From PoT sp049331405 (lineage in GTDB: Bacteria; Planctomycetota; Planctomycetia; Isosphaerales; Isosphaeraceae): a DNA stretch of 64,000 nucleotides. The DNA lies in assembly GCF_049331405.1 (NCBI RefSeq), contig NZ_CP186274.1, positions 186,001 through 250,000 on the forward strand. Direction: 5' to 3'. Shown here piece after piece: positions 17,644 through 27,247 of the stretch (positions within the stretch are counted from its first letter, which is position 1; each line of letters opens with the position of its first letter). A model generated the notes under the pieces. The model saw nothing but the letters and a program-made list of their open reading frames with translations. It had not been told where the DNA came from and ran no database searches. Both the position numbers and the translations under genes were made by a program.

Positions 17644-18458
17644 CCGTCTCTCCCGTCCTCCATGCCAGGAACGTCGGCTACCGCGCGGGGGGCCGCATGC
17701 TGCTCGACGACGTCAACCTGTCGCTGGCCCCGGGCTCGATGACCGTCCTAATCGGGCCCAACGGTGCGGGGAAAACAACCCTGATACGGATCCTGGCCGG
17801 GATCCTGCCGGCGTCGAGCGGCGAGGTCTACCTCGGCGAGCGGCGGCTCCGCGACCTCGGCCGGGCGGCGGTGGCCAGGCATTGCGCCTACCTGCCGCAG
17901 CAGTTCGGCACGAACTTCGAGATCCGGGTCGAGGACGTGGTGTACCTCGGGCGTTATCCCCACCTCGGCCCCTGGGGCAAGCTCTCGAGCCACGACCACG
18001 AGCGCGTGGCCTGGGCCCTGGACCGCGTGGGGATCTCCCCCTTGCGGCGGAGGAGCCTGCCCACGCTCTCGGGGGGCGAACGCCAGCGCGTCTTCCTCGC
18101 GAGGGCCCTCGCCCAGGAGGCCCCCATCCTCCTCCTCGACGAGCCGATCTCGGCCCTCGACGTCGGCCGGCAGTTGGAGCTGATGGCCTTGCTGGCCGAG
18201 CTCCACGGCGAGGGGCACACGATCCTCGCCGTCCTGCACGACCTCCGACCGGCCCTCGACTTCTTCCCGAGCGCCCTCCTGATGGACCGGGGCCGGATCG
18301 CCGCCGAGGGGACGACCCGTTCCGTCGTCTTCGGCCAACCCCTGCAAGACGCCTTCGGCGTCCAGGTCCGGGCAGGAGAGGGGCTCCGCTTCACCCCCAT
18401 CGCCGGCGACCTTGAAGGGGACGGGCCTCACTCGGGCGTCTCGGCCTCGTTCCGATAG
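17640..18458 (+). CDS. btuD: Cobalamin ABC transporter ATP-binding protein
   Basis: A 272-residue ABC ATPase with Walker A GPNGAGKT (39-46), Q-loop in YLPQQFG, signature LSGGERQ (143-149), Walker B ILLLDEP (163-169) and the H-loop His200. It is of the FepC/BtuD subfamily and powers the import complex with the upstream permease and binding protein. The start at 17640 overlaps the permease stop; longer readings upstream lie in another frame of the permease gene and are not coding. Its last 31 bases overlap the end of the convergent TPR gene, so no terminator separates the two. Confidence 0.92.
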   Translation: MTVSPVLHARNVGYRAGGRMLLDDVNLSLAPGSMTVLIGPNGAGKTTLIRILAGILPASSGEVYLGERRLRDLGRAAVARHCAYLPQQFGTNFEIRVEDVVYLGRYPHLGPWGKLSSHDHERVAWALDRVGISPLRRRSLPTLSGGERQRVFLARALAQEAPILLLDEPISALDVGRQLELMALLAELHGEGHTILAVLHDLRPALDFFPSALLMDRGRIAAEGTTRSVVFGQPLQDAFGVQVRAGEGLRFTPIAGDLEGDGPHSGVSASFR

Positions 18459-21037
18459 CTCTGCCAGACGACCCCGGGGTGGTCGGTGAACCCCTCCTCG
18501 TCGAGCGTGCAGCTCTCGACGAAGGCCGGCCCGGCATAACAACGCGACTGCCACTCGAGCGCGACTTGCGAGGCCTCGCCCTCGTCGGAGGCGAGCACGC
18601 CCCAGGTGGTCGAATAGGCTTTCCATTCGACCTCGCCGGCGAGGCAGCCGGGGGAGTCGGGCCAGGTCGCGTCGAGCGGTTGGATGACCTGGCAACGGTA
18701 GAAGCCAACGCCTGGCTTCTTGGGGTTCGCCATCCGTGCCGGCTCGAAGAGGCCCGAGGGGGCGAGGCCGGAGGAGAGCAGGATCGATTCCAGCTCGGCG
18801 CGCTTCGGGTCGTCGGCGGGGAGGATCTCCGAGGCCTTCCAGAGGCTCTCGAAGAGGCTGTTGATGCCGTTCCTCGTGAGGTACGTCACCTCCTTGAGCC
18901 GGAGCTCCAGCACCTCGCCGAGGCGCTTGCGGAACTCATCGGCGTTCCCCAGCGCGGCCTCCGCGTTGGCGAGGAAGACGGCGACGGGGAAGACGACCTC
19001 GGGCTGCCGACGCCTCTCCTCCTCGATCGCGACGATCGCCTCTTGCGGGCGGCCGAGCTCGAGCAGGCCCCGGGCCCGGTAGTAGTTGACCCAGCCTTCG
19101 CCCGGTTCGAGCGACTCGTACTTGTCGAGATAGGTCAGCATGACCTCGAACTGGTTCAGGCCCGAGGCCAGGAGCGCGGCCTCCCAGGCGACCTGCGCAC
19201 TCTCGCAGTCGTTCCGCAGGCACATGTCGAGGACGGACAGGGCGTCGCGGGCCCGGTCCGTCTGCTGGTAGATGCTGGCGAGACGCAAGGTGATGAAGGC
19301 GTTCGCCCGGTCGAGGCGGAATCCTCGCGCGAAGCGACGCTCGGCCTCGCCGAGGTCCTGCGTCTTGAGGCTATACGCGCCCGCCCTGGCGAAGTTGCCG
19401 CTGTCCTCCGGGTCGAGGTCGAGCGACTGACGGAAGAGGCCCTCGATCCGGTCGGGGGTGATCCTGTCGGCCAGCGGGGATTCGGGGAGGTCGAGCAGGG
19501 TGTCGCCGAGGTCGGCCAGGAGGCTCAGGACCGTCGCCTCCCGGGGGAAGCGGGCCGCGAGGGCCTCCGCCCACGCCCAGACCTCCTCGGCGCGTGACGC
19601 ATCCTCAAAGGGGAGGATGTTCGCCAGGTGCAGCAGGCGCAGGGCGTCGACGGCCTCCGTCGCCGAGGCCGGCTCGATGACCAGCAGCATATCGAAGAGG
19701 CCGGGACGCAGCTCGGCATCGGCCTGGGCCTCGCGGAACCGGCCCCAGACCGCCATCAGTCGCTCCTCGACCGGGCGAGGCTCCGCGGGCGGGGCATCGG
19801 CTTCGGAGCCATCCCCGGCCTCGTCGTCGGGGTCGGGCTCGGTCGCGGCCTCGAGGGCATCGGCCTGCTTCGACGGGGCCGCCGAGGCGAACGGGCCGAC
19901 GCTCATGGGGAGCAGCGCGGCGATGGGGGTGACGGCCTCGTTCGGATCCTGGAGCCGGGCCAGGCGACGGAGGGTGAGCCAGTCGCGGGCCTCCTTGGCC
20001 TTGGTTTCGAGCTGCCGCGCCAGGGCAGGGACCTTGGCCTCGAGCCCGGCGAGGTAGTACGCGGCGATCAGCCGGAGCCGGACCTCGAACCAGTGCTCGA
20101 GACATTGGTCGCGCGTGAGCCGCCGGTCCCAGTCGGAGAGGATCCGGATTGCCGCCTCCTGGTCGCCGACGACGCTCGCCTCCATCGCACGCCTGAGGGC
20201 CTCTCGCAGCTCGCCCAGCGGGAATTCGCCGACGGCCGGATACGAAGAGGCGATTTCGCCGGGTGTCGGCTCCTGCGAGGGCACGACCCCCGTCTTCAGC
20301 AGACGGATCGTGTTCAGGGTGTGGGACGATTGCAGGCGGGAGCGGAGCGGGTTCGGCGAGCTCGCGCTGAAGGCCAGGGCGGAGGTCGCCGCGGCCTCGG
20401 CCGCATCGAGGTCGCCGCCGAGCATCAGGAAGTTGGCCTCGTTGTCGGCCCCGACCCAGCGGCGGTCGATGCCCCGGCCGGTGTCGCCGTGCGACGAGAT
20501 CTGGCGGGCGTGGTGCATCGCCAGCTCGAGGTCGTCGGAGGCCCGGTAGACGTCGGTGCCGTAGTCGCGGAAGCAGACGATGCACTCGAGCTTGCCGGTC
20601 TTGTGGCAGATCTGGATGCCTTCGCCGATGGCGCCGTGGGCCCCTTCGGAGTTATACCCGTTGGCGACCGCCGTGATCGTCGCGAGGTTGTCGTAGGCGC
20701 ACGACGACATCCGCTCGATCGAGTAGGCATATTCCTCCTCCTTGTAGTCGGGCTGGATCATCCGGGCCCGGTCCTCGCTCTCCAGCAGGGCGATCAGCTC
20801 GATCGCCGCCTCGCGCCCCTGGTCGAGGTCGAGGAGGTCGGTCGCGTTGATCGTCAGCATGTAGAGGGCGCGGAGGTAGGGGCTCAGCTTGCGCTCGGCC
20901 TTGGCCAGCCGCTTGACCTCGGTGGCGAGCCGGGCGCAGGTGCGATACTCGCAACGGTCGTGGGCCTGGCTGATCGCCTCGAACAGCGTCTCGATCCGCT
21001 CGTCGACGTCCTGGTCATCCGGGTTCGGGTCGCTCAT
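18428..21037 (-). CDS. Large TPR protein, partner gene of an HSP90-family ATPase
   Basis: An 869-residue soluble protein made mostly of helical tetratricopeptide-like repeats. The clearest repeats are at roughly residues 460-720, e.g. SGNFARAGAYSLKTQDLGEA, ANAFITLRLASIYQQTDRAR and EGWVNYYRARGLLELGRPQE. An acidic linker at about 385-415 separates an N-terminal helical half, and a C-terminal non-repeat domain of about 110 residues (from KKPGVGFYRCQVIQ) is Cys/Trp-rich. I do not recognise a named family. The gene follows an HSP90-like gene by 43 bases on the same strand, suggesting co-transcription and a co-chaperone-like role (inference). Confidence 0.85.
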   Translation of the reverse strand: MSDPNPDDQDVDERIETLFEAISQAHDRCEYRTCARLATEVKRLAKAERKLSPYLRALYMLTINATDLLDLDQGREAAIELIALLESEDRARMIQPDYKEEEYAYSIERMSSCAYDNLATITAVANGYNSEGAHGAIGEGIQICHKTGKLECIVCFRDYGTDVYRASDDLELAMHHARQISSHGDTGRGIDRRWVGADNEANFLMLGGDLDAAEAAATSALAFSASSPNPLRSRLQSSHTLNTIRLLKTGVVPSQEPTPGEIASSYPAVGEFPLGELREALRRAMEASVVGDQEAAIRILSDWDRRLTRDQCLEHWFEVRLRLIAAYYLAGLEAKVPALARQLETKAKEARDWLTLRRLARLQDPNEAVTPIAALLPMSVGPFASAAPSKQADALEAATEPDPDDEAGDGSEADAPPAEPRPVEERLMAVWGRFREAQADAELRPGLFDMLLVIEPASATEAVDALRLLHLANILPFEDASRAEEVWAWAEALAARFPREATVLSLLADLGDTLLDLPESPLADRITPDRIEGLFRQSLDLDPEDSGNFARAGAYSLKTQDLGEAERRFARGFRLDRANAFITLRLASIYQQTDRARDALSVLDMCLRNDCESAQVAWEAALLASGLNQFEVMLTYLDKYESLEPGEGWVNYYRARGLLELGRPQEAIVAIEEERRRQPEVVFPVAVFLANAEAALGNADEFRKRLGEVLELRLKEVTYLTRNGINSLFESLWKASEILPADDPKRAELESILLSSGLAPSGLFEPARMANPKKPGVGFYRCQVIQPLDATWPDSPGCLAGEVEWKAYSTTWGVLASDEGEASQVALEWQSRCYAGPAFVESCTLDEEGFTDHPGVVWQSYRNEAETPE

Positions 21038-21080
21038 GTCCTGATCCCTGAACGTGTTGTCTCGGGTGGAGAGATTGGGC

Positions 21081-22940
21081 TCACTGATCCCGGCCCCAGA
21101 GGGCCTCGGCGATCCAGTCGAGGTCCTCGTCCTGCTGGCGCTGGGCGGCCCGCGTCGGCGCCGCGCCGGCCGCGCCGAGGGCGTTGTTGACGAGGAGCCG
21201 GAGCACGCTCGCCAGAGGGTGCGACGTCTTGCGCTGGAGGGCCCGGCCGACGAGCTTGTGGCGGCGGTTCAAAAGAACCTCATTACCGCCGGCGGCCCCC
21301 CGGGCGAGGTGGGTGTCGATCATCCGCTGGAATCCGGCGGGGATTGTCCCATCCTTCCGGAGGTCGTCGAACGTGCGGAGCAACTCCGAACGCTCGTTGA
21401 GGAAGGCCATCACCGGCTGGTCCTCGCGGAACGAGGCGCAGAGGATCTTGGCTCCCGAGGCCTTAAGGAAGTCCTGCCACTCAGCCGGCGCGTCTTCCAC
21501 GTCCTCCACATCCAGGATCGTCCTGGCGAAGTTCGCGGAGGTCGGGCTGGCCAGGCGGAGGTCGATGACCTGCCCGGCCGCGTTGCGGTCGGCGATCATC
21601 GCGGCGAGCAAGGACTCCTCGAAGCTCCTCAAGGCGTGGACGCAAGGGGCCTCGTGCCCGGCGAACAGGGCATTCGCCCAGCGCTCCTGGCGCCTGTCGG
21701 TGTTGAACCAGACGACCCGCTCGGCATCGGACTCCTGCAAGGGGTCGGCGGCGCTGCGCTCGAGGACCTCGGCGAAGGTCAATGGCCCTTGCGAGGTCAT
21801 CAGGCGATAGGTCCGGCTCCAGAGGTCGCGGAGCCTCCGCTCGGTGAGTGCGGCTCCCACGAGCGTGTAGCGATGCCAGGCCAGGATCGACTCGAGCCGG
21901 GGGAGGTCGTCGCGCCCGAGCTGCTCCAGGTGCTCGAAGAGGAGCGGTTCCAGGGCGGCCCTGGCCCGCTCGAAGGCCTGGTCGCGGACGAGGTCCTCGC
22001 GACTCAAGGTCGGGGTGCAGCCGTCGAGCTCGATCACCCCGCGCAGGAACGAGGCCCACTCCGGCAGGAGCCCCTGAATCTGCCGGGAGATGACCATCCG
22101 CCGGATCGTCGCCGTGACGACCGGCTGGCCGGCGAACCCGGGGGTCCGCCTGGGGGTGACGTAGAGCGCCCCCACGAGCGGGGCGCTCGCCGTGCTCCGG
22201 ATCGGGATCACGTCCAGGGGGGTCTCGCCGAAGTAGCTCTCCAGCTCCAGTTCGAGCGACTCCGGGTCGGGCGTGGGGTCGAACCAGGTCGCGTTGATGA
22301 CGTTGAGGCGGGCCTTGCCGCCGTTGAGGTGAATCGGGATCGGCAGGAAGTCGGCGTACTCCTTGACGATGGCCTCGAGCGCCGAAGGATCGGCGCCGAG
22401 CCGAAGGAACACCGGCTTGAGGTGCAGGATGACCGTGGTGCCCGGGGTCTCGCGCTCGCAGGACGAGAGGGTGATGTCCGTCCCCGCCCCGGCCTCCCAG
22501 CGCACGCCTTCCGACGCGTCGGACCGACGGCTCTCCACGACCAGGCGATCGGCCACCATGAACGCGCTGAAGAGCCCGACGCCGAACTGGCCGATCAGGC
22601 TGCCGGCGTCGCCCGAAGGCCGCACGGCCACCGAGCCACGCCCCTTGATCAGCCCCGTGATGCCGATGCCCAAAGTGCTGAGGTACGTCTCGGCCTCGTC
22701 GGCCGTGAGCCCGATCCCGTCGTCGTGGAATTTGAGCGTGCCGCCCGCCGGATCCTGCTCGATATCAATTCTGCCTTTGTACGAGAGGTCCTTATGGCGC
22801 CGGCGCATGATGGCGTCGTGCGCGTTCTGGATCAACTCGCGGACGGCCGTGTCGGGCCGGCTGTAGAGGCCGGAGCCAAGGATCTCGATGACGCCGGCGA
22901 TGTCGACCTTGAACGGGATGCGGCGGGGGGCCGTCTCCAT
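21081..22940 (-). CDS. HSP90 family ATPase (HtpG-like, divergent)
   Basis: 619 residues, the size of bacterial HtpG. The N-terminal GHKL ATPase has the N-box ELIQNAHDA (35-43, with catalytic Glu35 and Asn39), DDGIG (73-77) and GQFGVGLFSAF (117-127), all as in HSP90. The middle and C-terminal parts are weakly conserved, so this is a divergent family member rather than canonical HtpG; it ends DWIAEALWGRDQ without a eukaryotic MEEVD tail. ATG at 22940 matches the family N-terminus; a longer frame adds an Arg-rich leader. First gene of a two-gene unit with the TPR protein. Confidence 0.88.
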   Translation of the reverse strand: METAPRRIPFKVDIAGVIEILGSGLYSRPDTAVRELIQNAHDAIMRRRHKDLSYKGRIDIEQDPAGGTLKFHDDGIGLTADEAETYLSTLGIGITGLIKGRGSVAVRPSGDAGSLIGQFGVGLFSAFMVADRLVVESRRSDASEGVRWEAGAGTDITLSSCERETPGTTVILHLKPVFLRLGADPSALEAIVKEYADFLPIPIHLNGGKARLNVINATWFDPTPDPESLELELESYFGETPLDVIPIRSTASAPLVGALYVTPRRTPGFAGQPVVTATIRRMVISRQIQGLLPEWASFLRGVIELDGCTPTLSREDLVRDQAFERARAALEPLLFEHLEQLGRDDLPRLESILAWHRYTLVGAALTERRLRDLWSRTYRLMTSQGPLTFAEVLERSAADPLQESDAERVVWFNTDRRQERWANALFAGHEAPCVHALRSFEESLLAAMIADRNAAGQVIDLRLASPTSANFARTILDVEDVEDAPAEWQDFLKASGAKILCASFREDQPVMAFLNERSELLRTFDDLRKDGTIPAGFQRMIDTHLARGAAGGNEVLLNRRHKLVGRALQRKTSHPLASVLRLLVNNALGAAGAAPTRAAQRQQDEDLDWIAEALWGRDQ

Positions 22941-23121
22941 GGCGCTCCTCTTCCTACCTTCGCGTTCGGCGAGTCTCGCGTGACGACGGACTTCGTCGTT
23001 CGTCGCCGAGCGACGGCGAGCGTTCATGCTACAGACGCGATTTGACGGAGGTCAATGGAGCGGACAGCCTTGAAGGCCGCGAGGTTCGACCCGCCGAGGT
23101 CGGCTCCTGCACGCCCAATAA

Positions 23122-23158
23122 AGCGGGGACGCCCCCGGATCGCGGGCGTCCCCTCGCT
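23122..23158 (-). terminator. Terminator hairpin after the Gfo/Idh/MocA gene
   Basis: Arms 23122-23134 and 23144-23158 form a GC-rich stem of 13 pairs with a single-base bulge, about 30 bases past the stop of the minus-strand oxidoreductase gene. Confidence 0.65.
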
Positions 23159-23189
23159 TACATCGACATAGAAGAGGATGAATTGCCGG

Positions 23190-24524
23190 TCAGACGCTGA
23201 CCTCGAACCCGGCGCGCTGGGTGCGGGTCTGCCAGGCGTTGGCCTCGGAGTCGCCCACGATCTCCTCCCGGGCCGGATCCCAGGTGAGCTTGCGGCCGCC
23301 GAGGCGGAGCGCGATGTTCGCGAGGTGGCAGGTGGTCAGGGCCCGGTGGTGGGTCCAGACGTCGGAGGCGGGGACGGAGCGATCCCGGGCACACTCGAAG
23401 AAGTTCGCCATGTGGCCGTCGACCCGCTTCCCCTTGCGGAGCTGCACCAGGAGGGAGTCGGGCACCGGGTTGCGGTAGAGCCCGTCCACGGCGCCCCCGG
23501 TCAGGTCGATGCGGTCTCGGGTGACGAAGATCTTGCCGCCGGTCCCCTCGAAGGTCACGCCGTTCTCGGTGTCGTGGCGGATGTGCATCTCGACGCCGTT
23601 GGCGAACGTCGCCTTGACCAGGAACTCGGTCGCCGTGTTGAAGCGGTCGTCGACGGTCGCGAAGCCATCCTTGTAGTCGACGGGGAGCACCCCCTTCACG
23701 ACCTCGATGGTGTTCGGCCCGGAGTCTTCCATGCCGATGGCCCACTGGCCGATGTCGACGTGGTGCGCGCCCCAGTCGGTGAGCTTGCCGCCGGAGTACT
23801 CGTACCACCAGCGGAAATCGTTGTGGCAGCGGTTCGCGATGTAGTCGACCTTGGGGGCCTGGCCGAGCCAGAGGTCCCAGTTCAGCTCCGAAGGGGCCGC
23901 CGTCTTGGGGAAGGGGCCCCCGGTCGGTGCGCCGCCGATGGCCGCCGTCACCTTCTTGATTTGGCCGATCCGGCCCGAGCGAACCAGGGCGACGGCCAGG
24001 AGGAAGACGCGGTTGTGATCGCTGCGCTGCTGGGTGCCGACCTGCACCACGCGCCGGGTATCGCGGGCAACCTGGCCGAGCTTCTTGCCCTCGTCGATGG
24101 TGAGGGTCAGCGGCTTCTCGCAGTAGACGTCCTTGCCCGCCTTCATCGCGTCGATGCAGATCTTGGTATGCCAGTGGTCGGGCGTGCCGATGATGACGGC
24201 GTCGATGTCTTTGCGCTCGAGGACCTTGCGATAGTCCTCATAGATGTCGGCCTTCCCCTTGCCGATCCGGCCGTCGGCCTTGGCGCGCTCGGCGTGGCGC
24301 TTGTCGACGTCGCAGACCGCCAGGAAGTCGCCATAGCGGCTCGCCCCGCGAGCATCCCCCGACCCCTGGCCGCCAGCCCCGATCAGCCCGAGCCGAGGCC
24401 GCTCGTTCTTGGCCTTCGTCTCATCGGCCATGGTCCGGCCGGTGGGGTTGAGGAACGGCAGGATCAGCGGGCTCGCCGCCGAAACGCGCAGGAAGTCGCG
24501 ACGGGTCTGCGTACGAACGATCAT
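23190..24524 (-). CDS. Gfo/Idh/MocA family oxidoreductase, Tat-exported
   Basis: A 444-residue enzyme with a twin-arginine signal (QTRRDFLRVSAASPLILPF, Arg8-Arg9), an N-terminal Rossmann fold (GLIGAGGQGSGDA) and the family motif CEKPLTLT that carries the active-site Lys. The C-terminal alpha/beta domain, with DWGAHHVDIGQWA, matches planctomycete members. These enzymes oxidise or reduce sugars and sugar derivatives using NAD(P); periplasmic members usually fold with the cofactor bound before Tat export. Substrate unknown. It is a single-gene unit flanked by a terminator and an AT-rich upstream region. Confidence 0.92.
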   Translation of the reverse strand: MIVRTQTRRDFLRVSAASPLILPFLNPTGRTMADETKAKNERPRLGLIGAGGQGSGDARGASRYGDFLAVCDVDKRHAERAKADGRIGKGKADIYEDYRKVLERKDIDAVIIGTPDHWHTKICIDAMKAGKDVYCEKPLTLTIDEGKKLGQVARDTRRVVQVGTQQRSDHNRVFLLAVALVRSGRIGQIKKVTAAIGGAPTGGPFPKTAAPSELNWDLWLGQAPKVDYIANRCHNDFRWWYEYSGGKLTDWGAHHVDIGQWAIGMEDSGPNTIEVVKGVLPVDYKDGFATVDDRFNTATEFLVKATFANGVEMHIRHDTENGVTFEGTGGKIFVTRDRIDLTGGAVDGLYRNPVPDSLLVQLRKGKRVDGHMANFFECARDRSVPASDVWTHHRALTTCHLANIALRLGGRKLTWDPAREEIVGDSEANAWQTRTQRAGFEVSV

Positions 24525-24682
24525 GGGAACGCCCCCGGGTCTGAGGTATGGATATCATCGTGGTGGGCCGCCCCTTCCGCGCGAATCCAGGGCGGTTCGC
24601 AACGGGGAGTATATAAGGGCCGTCTGCGCCCCACAAGGACGCGGACCGGCCCGGGGCATGGTCCCACCGCCATCGAAGCCAA

Positions 24683-24786
24683 TCTTCTTAAATTCTTATA
24701 ACTGTTTAAATTTACATTTTCCGATCGATTGACCTCGGTCCATCCGCCGGCGGGCGCGAGCGGTCCTCGGCACCCCTTGATACAAT
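24683..24786. promoter_or_regulatory. AT-rich divergent promoter region
   Basis: Between the divergent oxidoreductase (minus) and Uma2 (plus) genes. 24683-24725 is strongly AT-rich in a GC-rich neighbourhood and could melt for the minus-strand promoter. TACAAT at 24781-24786 is a good -10-like box 35 bases upstream of the Uma2 start, without a clear -35 partner. Confidence 0.35.
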
Positions 24787-24820
24787 GATCGGGTGCCCGT
24801 GACACCAGGGAGGTTCGCCA

Positions 24821-25492
24821 ATGAGCACGCCGAGCGCGGAGATCGTCTCCGAGGCCACGATCGACATGGTGACTCATCTCGACGTCGGCCCCGGCGGGAT
24901 CGATCGCTTCCTGGATCTGGTGGCGGATCGACGCAGTCCTCTCATCAAGTATCGCCGGGGGAGCCTGACGCTTGTGTCTCCTTCACGAGCCCACGAGCGT
25001 GGCGCCGAGCGCCTCGATGGCCTGATCAAGGCCATCTGCGCCGAGCTCGACATCGACTACCAGGCCACCGCCACGACCCTCTACCGCCGCCCCGATCGCG
25101 ACAGCGGGATCGTGGCCGACAAGACGTACTACCTCGCGCATGAGCCGGATGTGCGCGAGGTCGAGGGGAGCATCGACCTCGCCATCAACCCGCCGCCCGA
25201 CCTGGCCATCGAGGTGGTCGTCACGCACGACCCGGCCAAATCGCTGGCGATTTGCCAGGAGTTGGGCATCCCCGAGGTCTGGGTCTACTGGCTGAAGCGA
25301 GGGGTCCTGGAATTCCTCAGCCTCGACCCCGAGGGACGCTACGAGCCGACCCCCGCCAGCCGCTCCTTCCCGTTCCTCCCGGCCGCGGAGGTGCTCCCCT
25401 GGCTCCAGACGGGCGAGGCGGAGCCGGACAACCGCTGGGAGCGACGGCTCCGCCTTTGGGTCCGCACCGAGCTGGCGCCCAGGCGAGGCTGA
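24821..25492 (+). CDS. Uma2 family protein (DUF820, PD-(D/E)XK nuclease fold)
   Basis: A 223-residue protein of the Uma2/DUF820 family, widespread and multicopy in cyanobacteria and planctomycetes. The nuclease-fold core is visible: E-rich opening, GIVADKTYY as the family's P-D-x-x block, PPDLAIEVVV supplying the D and E of PD-(D/E)XK, and the ending YxxxGIPEVWVYW (here CQELGIPEVWVYWLKRG). It is thought to be a restriction-like nuclease but the role is unproven. Start ATG has GGGAGG seven bases upstream. It stands alone; no methylase or toxin neighbour suggests a specific system. Confidence 0.9.
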   Translation: MSTPSAEIVSEATIDMVTHLDVGPGGIDRFLDLVADRRSPLIKYRRGSLTLVSPSRAHERGAERLDGLIKAICAELDIDYQATATTLYRRPDRDSGIVADKTYYLAHEPDVREVEGSIDLAINPPPDLAIEVVVTHDPAKSLAICQELGIPEVWVYWLKRGVLEFLSLDPEGRYEPTPASRSFPFLPAAEVLPWLQTGEAEPDNRWERRLRLWVRTELAPRRG

Positions 25493-25734
25493 CGGTCGGC
25501 TCGCGACGGATCGAACCATTCTCGGGCTATTCGCGATCGTTCCGCGTCTATGCTCTAATCAGGATATCCCGGTCATTCCGGAGTCCGCGCCTCGTCGGCG
25601 TGCAAACGAGCCATTTGCGATCAGGAGTCGCATTCGGGTCGGCCGATCGACGGAGGAGTCGCGGACATGCCACAGGGGCCGTCGCCCGGAGTCGCGACGG
25701 ATCTGCGACGCGCCACTCTGGATGGAGATCCCCA

Positions 25735-27156
25735 ATGTCGGCCACCTCTCGTCGTTTCGCGGCCCTCCCTCGGCTCGTCCTCGCGATCCTCGCCCCGTCC
25801 CTGCTGGGCGCAGCCCCTATCACGGTCATGAGCGGCAAGATCGTGTCGGTCGACAAGGCCGGCGGGACGGTCACGATCCTCCCACAGAACCCGAAGGGCA
25901 AACAGATCCTGAAGGTCGACGCGAAGACCGTCGTCGTGGGGCAAGGGTCCGGGACCCTCGAGACCCTGGCCCCCGAGCAGCAGGTGACGGCCTACTACGA
26001 CCCGGAGACGCGGCAGGCCTCACGCATCCGCGTGGTGATCGCCCCCGCCGGCGACGCCACCAGGCGGACCGTGATGCGGCCCGCCTTCCCGACTACGCCC
26101 AGGATCGCCCCGCAGGACGGCGGCAACTCGCGCTACGTCTTACGCGTGCAGCCGGCCAAGACGATCGAGGCCACGCTCGACTACGAGATGAAGTTCCCGT
26201 CGATCTCCGCGAGCCAGTGGGTGGTCGTCGCCCCCGCGGCCCCCGAACTGCCCGGGCAGACGGGCGTGCAAAACCTGCTCGAGCCGCGTGGGACGCCCTC
26301 GCAGGAGATGAGCCCGACCCATCGATCGATGCTCACGGCCCTCGTCCCGGCCGACGGCTGGGAGCAGCGCTACCAGATCTCCGCCAAGGCCGAGTATCGC
26401 GCCACCCTGATGTCACGGCGGCTCGCCCTCCGCGACGCGGGAGAGCAGGGGACCGAGCCCAACCCCCCCAGGCCCGAGGAGCGCCGGGCGGCCCTCGTGC
26501 AGAGCAAGACGTACGACTTCGATTCCCCCGGCTTCCGCAAGTGGCTCGACTCCCAATCGCTCCGCCGAGATCCGCAGGAGGGCCAGGTCGATTACGCCAG
26601 GCGCGTCTTCCAGGCCATCAAGCAGGGATTCTCCTACGAGTTCACGGATCGGATGGACCGGCGGGCCTCCCACATCTGCGCGGCGGGCAAGTCGGACTGC
26701 GGCGGCCTCTCGATCGTCTTCGCCTCGGCGCTGCGTGCCCAGGGGATCCCCGCCCGCATCCTCGTCGGGCGCTGGGCGATGTCGGCGCAGGGGGGCCGCG
26801 GCGAATACTACCAGGCCCACGTGAAGGCCGAGTTCTACGCCGACGGCGTCGGCTGGGTCCCGGCCGACCTCGCCTCGGCCATCCTCCACGACCGCTCCCG
26901 CGAAGGCCTCCGCTACTTCGGGCGCGACGAGGGGGACTTCCTCACGCTCCACCTCGACCCGGACCTCGTCGTCGACTCGGTCCTCTTCGGCCCCCAGCCG
27001 GTCTTCTGCGTCAACGGCGGCCTGCTCGTCTGGGTCCAGGGGGACGGCTCCGCCTCACGACCCAAGATCCGCCAGGGCTGGCACGTCCGCGAGGTGCCCC
27101 TCTCCTCCCGGAGCCTATCCCGCAACCCCGAAGGCGCCTTCTTCACCGGGCGTTGA
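25735..27156 (+). CDS. Exported transglutaminase-like cysteine protease/peptidase
   Basis: A 473-residue protein with a signal peptide (about residues 1-24), an N-terminal beta-rich region beginning ITVMSGKIVSVDKAGGTVTI, a middle domain, and a transglutaminase-like core. The triad is readable: Cys322 in KSDCGGLS, His362 in YQAHVKAEF, Asp378 in GWVPADLA. Such proteins in bacteria are usually peptidases or amidohydrolases rather than true cross-linkers. The ATG at 25735 follows GGAG and starts the signal peptide; a longer in-frame reading overlaps the Uma2 gene and was rejected. It is followed by a strong terminator. Confidence 0.88.
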   Translation: MSATSRRFAALPRLVLAILAPSLLGAAPITVMSGKIVSVDKAGGTVTILPQNPKGKQILKVDAKTVVVGQGSGTLETLAPEQQVTAYYDPETRQASRIRVVIAPAGDATRRTVMRPAFPTTPRIAPQDGGNSRYVLRVQPAKTIEATLDYEMKFPSISASQWVVVAPAAPELPGQTGVQNLLEPRGTPSQEMSPTHRSMLTALVPADGWEQRYQISAKAEYRATLMSRRLALRDAGEQGTEPNPPRPEERRAALVQSKTYDFDSPGFRKWLDSQSLRRDPQEGQVDYARRVFQAIKQGFSYEFTDRMDRRASHICAAGKSDCGGLSIVFASALRAQGIPARILVGRWAMSAQGGRGEYYQAHVKAEFYADGVGWVPADLASAILHDRSREGLRYFGRDEGDFLTLHLDPDLVVDSVLFGPQPVFCVNGGLLVWVQGDGSASRPKIRQGWHVREVPLSSRSLSRNPEGAFFTGR

Positions 27157-27208
27157 CCCTCGGGCCGCATCGCGACTCAATGACCGTTCCAACGTTCCCA
27201 ATCAAACC

Positions 27209-27247
27209 GGGGCGCCGCCGACCTCACTCAAAGGTCGGCGGCGCCCC
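27209..27247 (+). terminator. Terminator after the transglutaminase-like gene
   Basis: A perfect 16-bp GC-rich stem, 27209-27224 with 27232-27247, and a 7-base loop, about 50 bases past the stop. Confidence 0.75.

Noticed and set aside
24821..25492. Uma2 gene as part of a restriction or toxin system
   Set aside because: No methylase, specificity or antitoxin gene is adjacent; Uma2 genes are commonly solitary.
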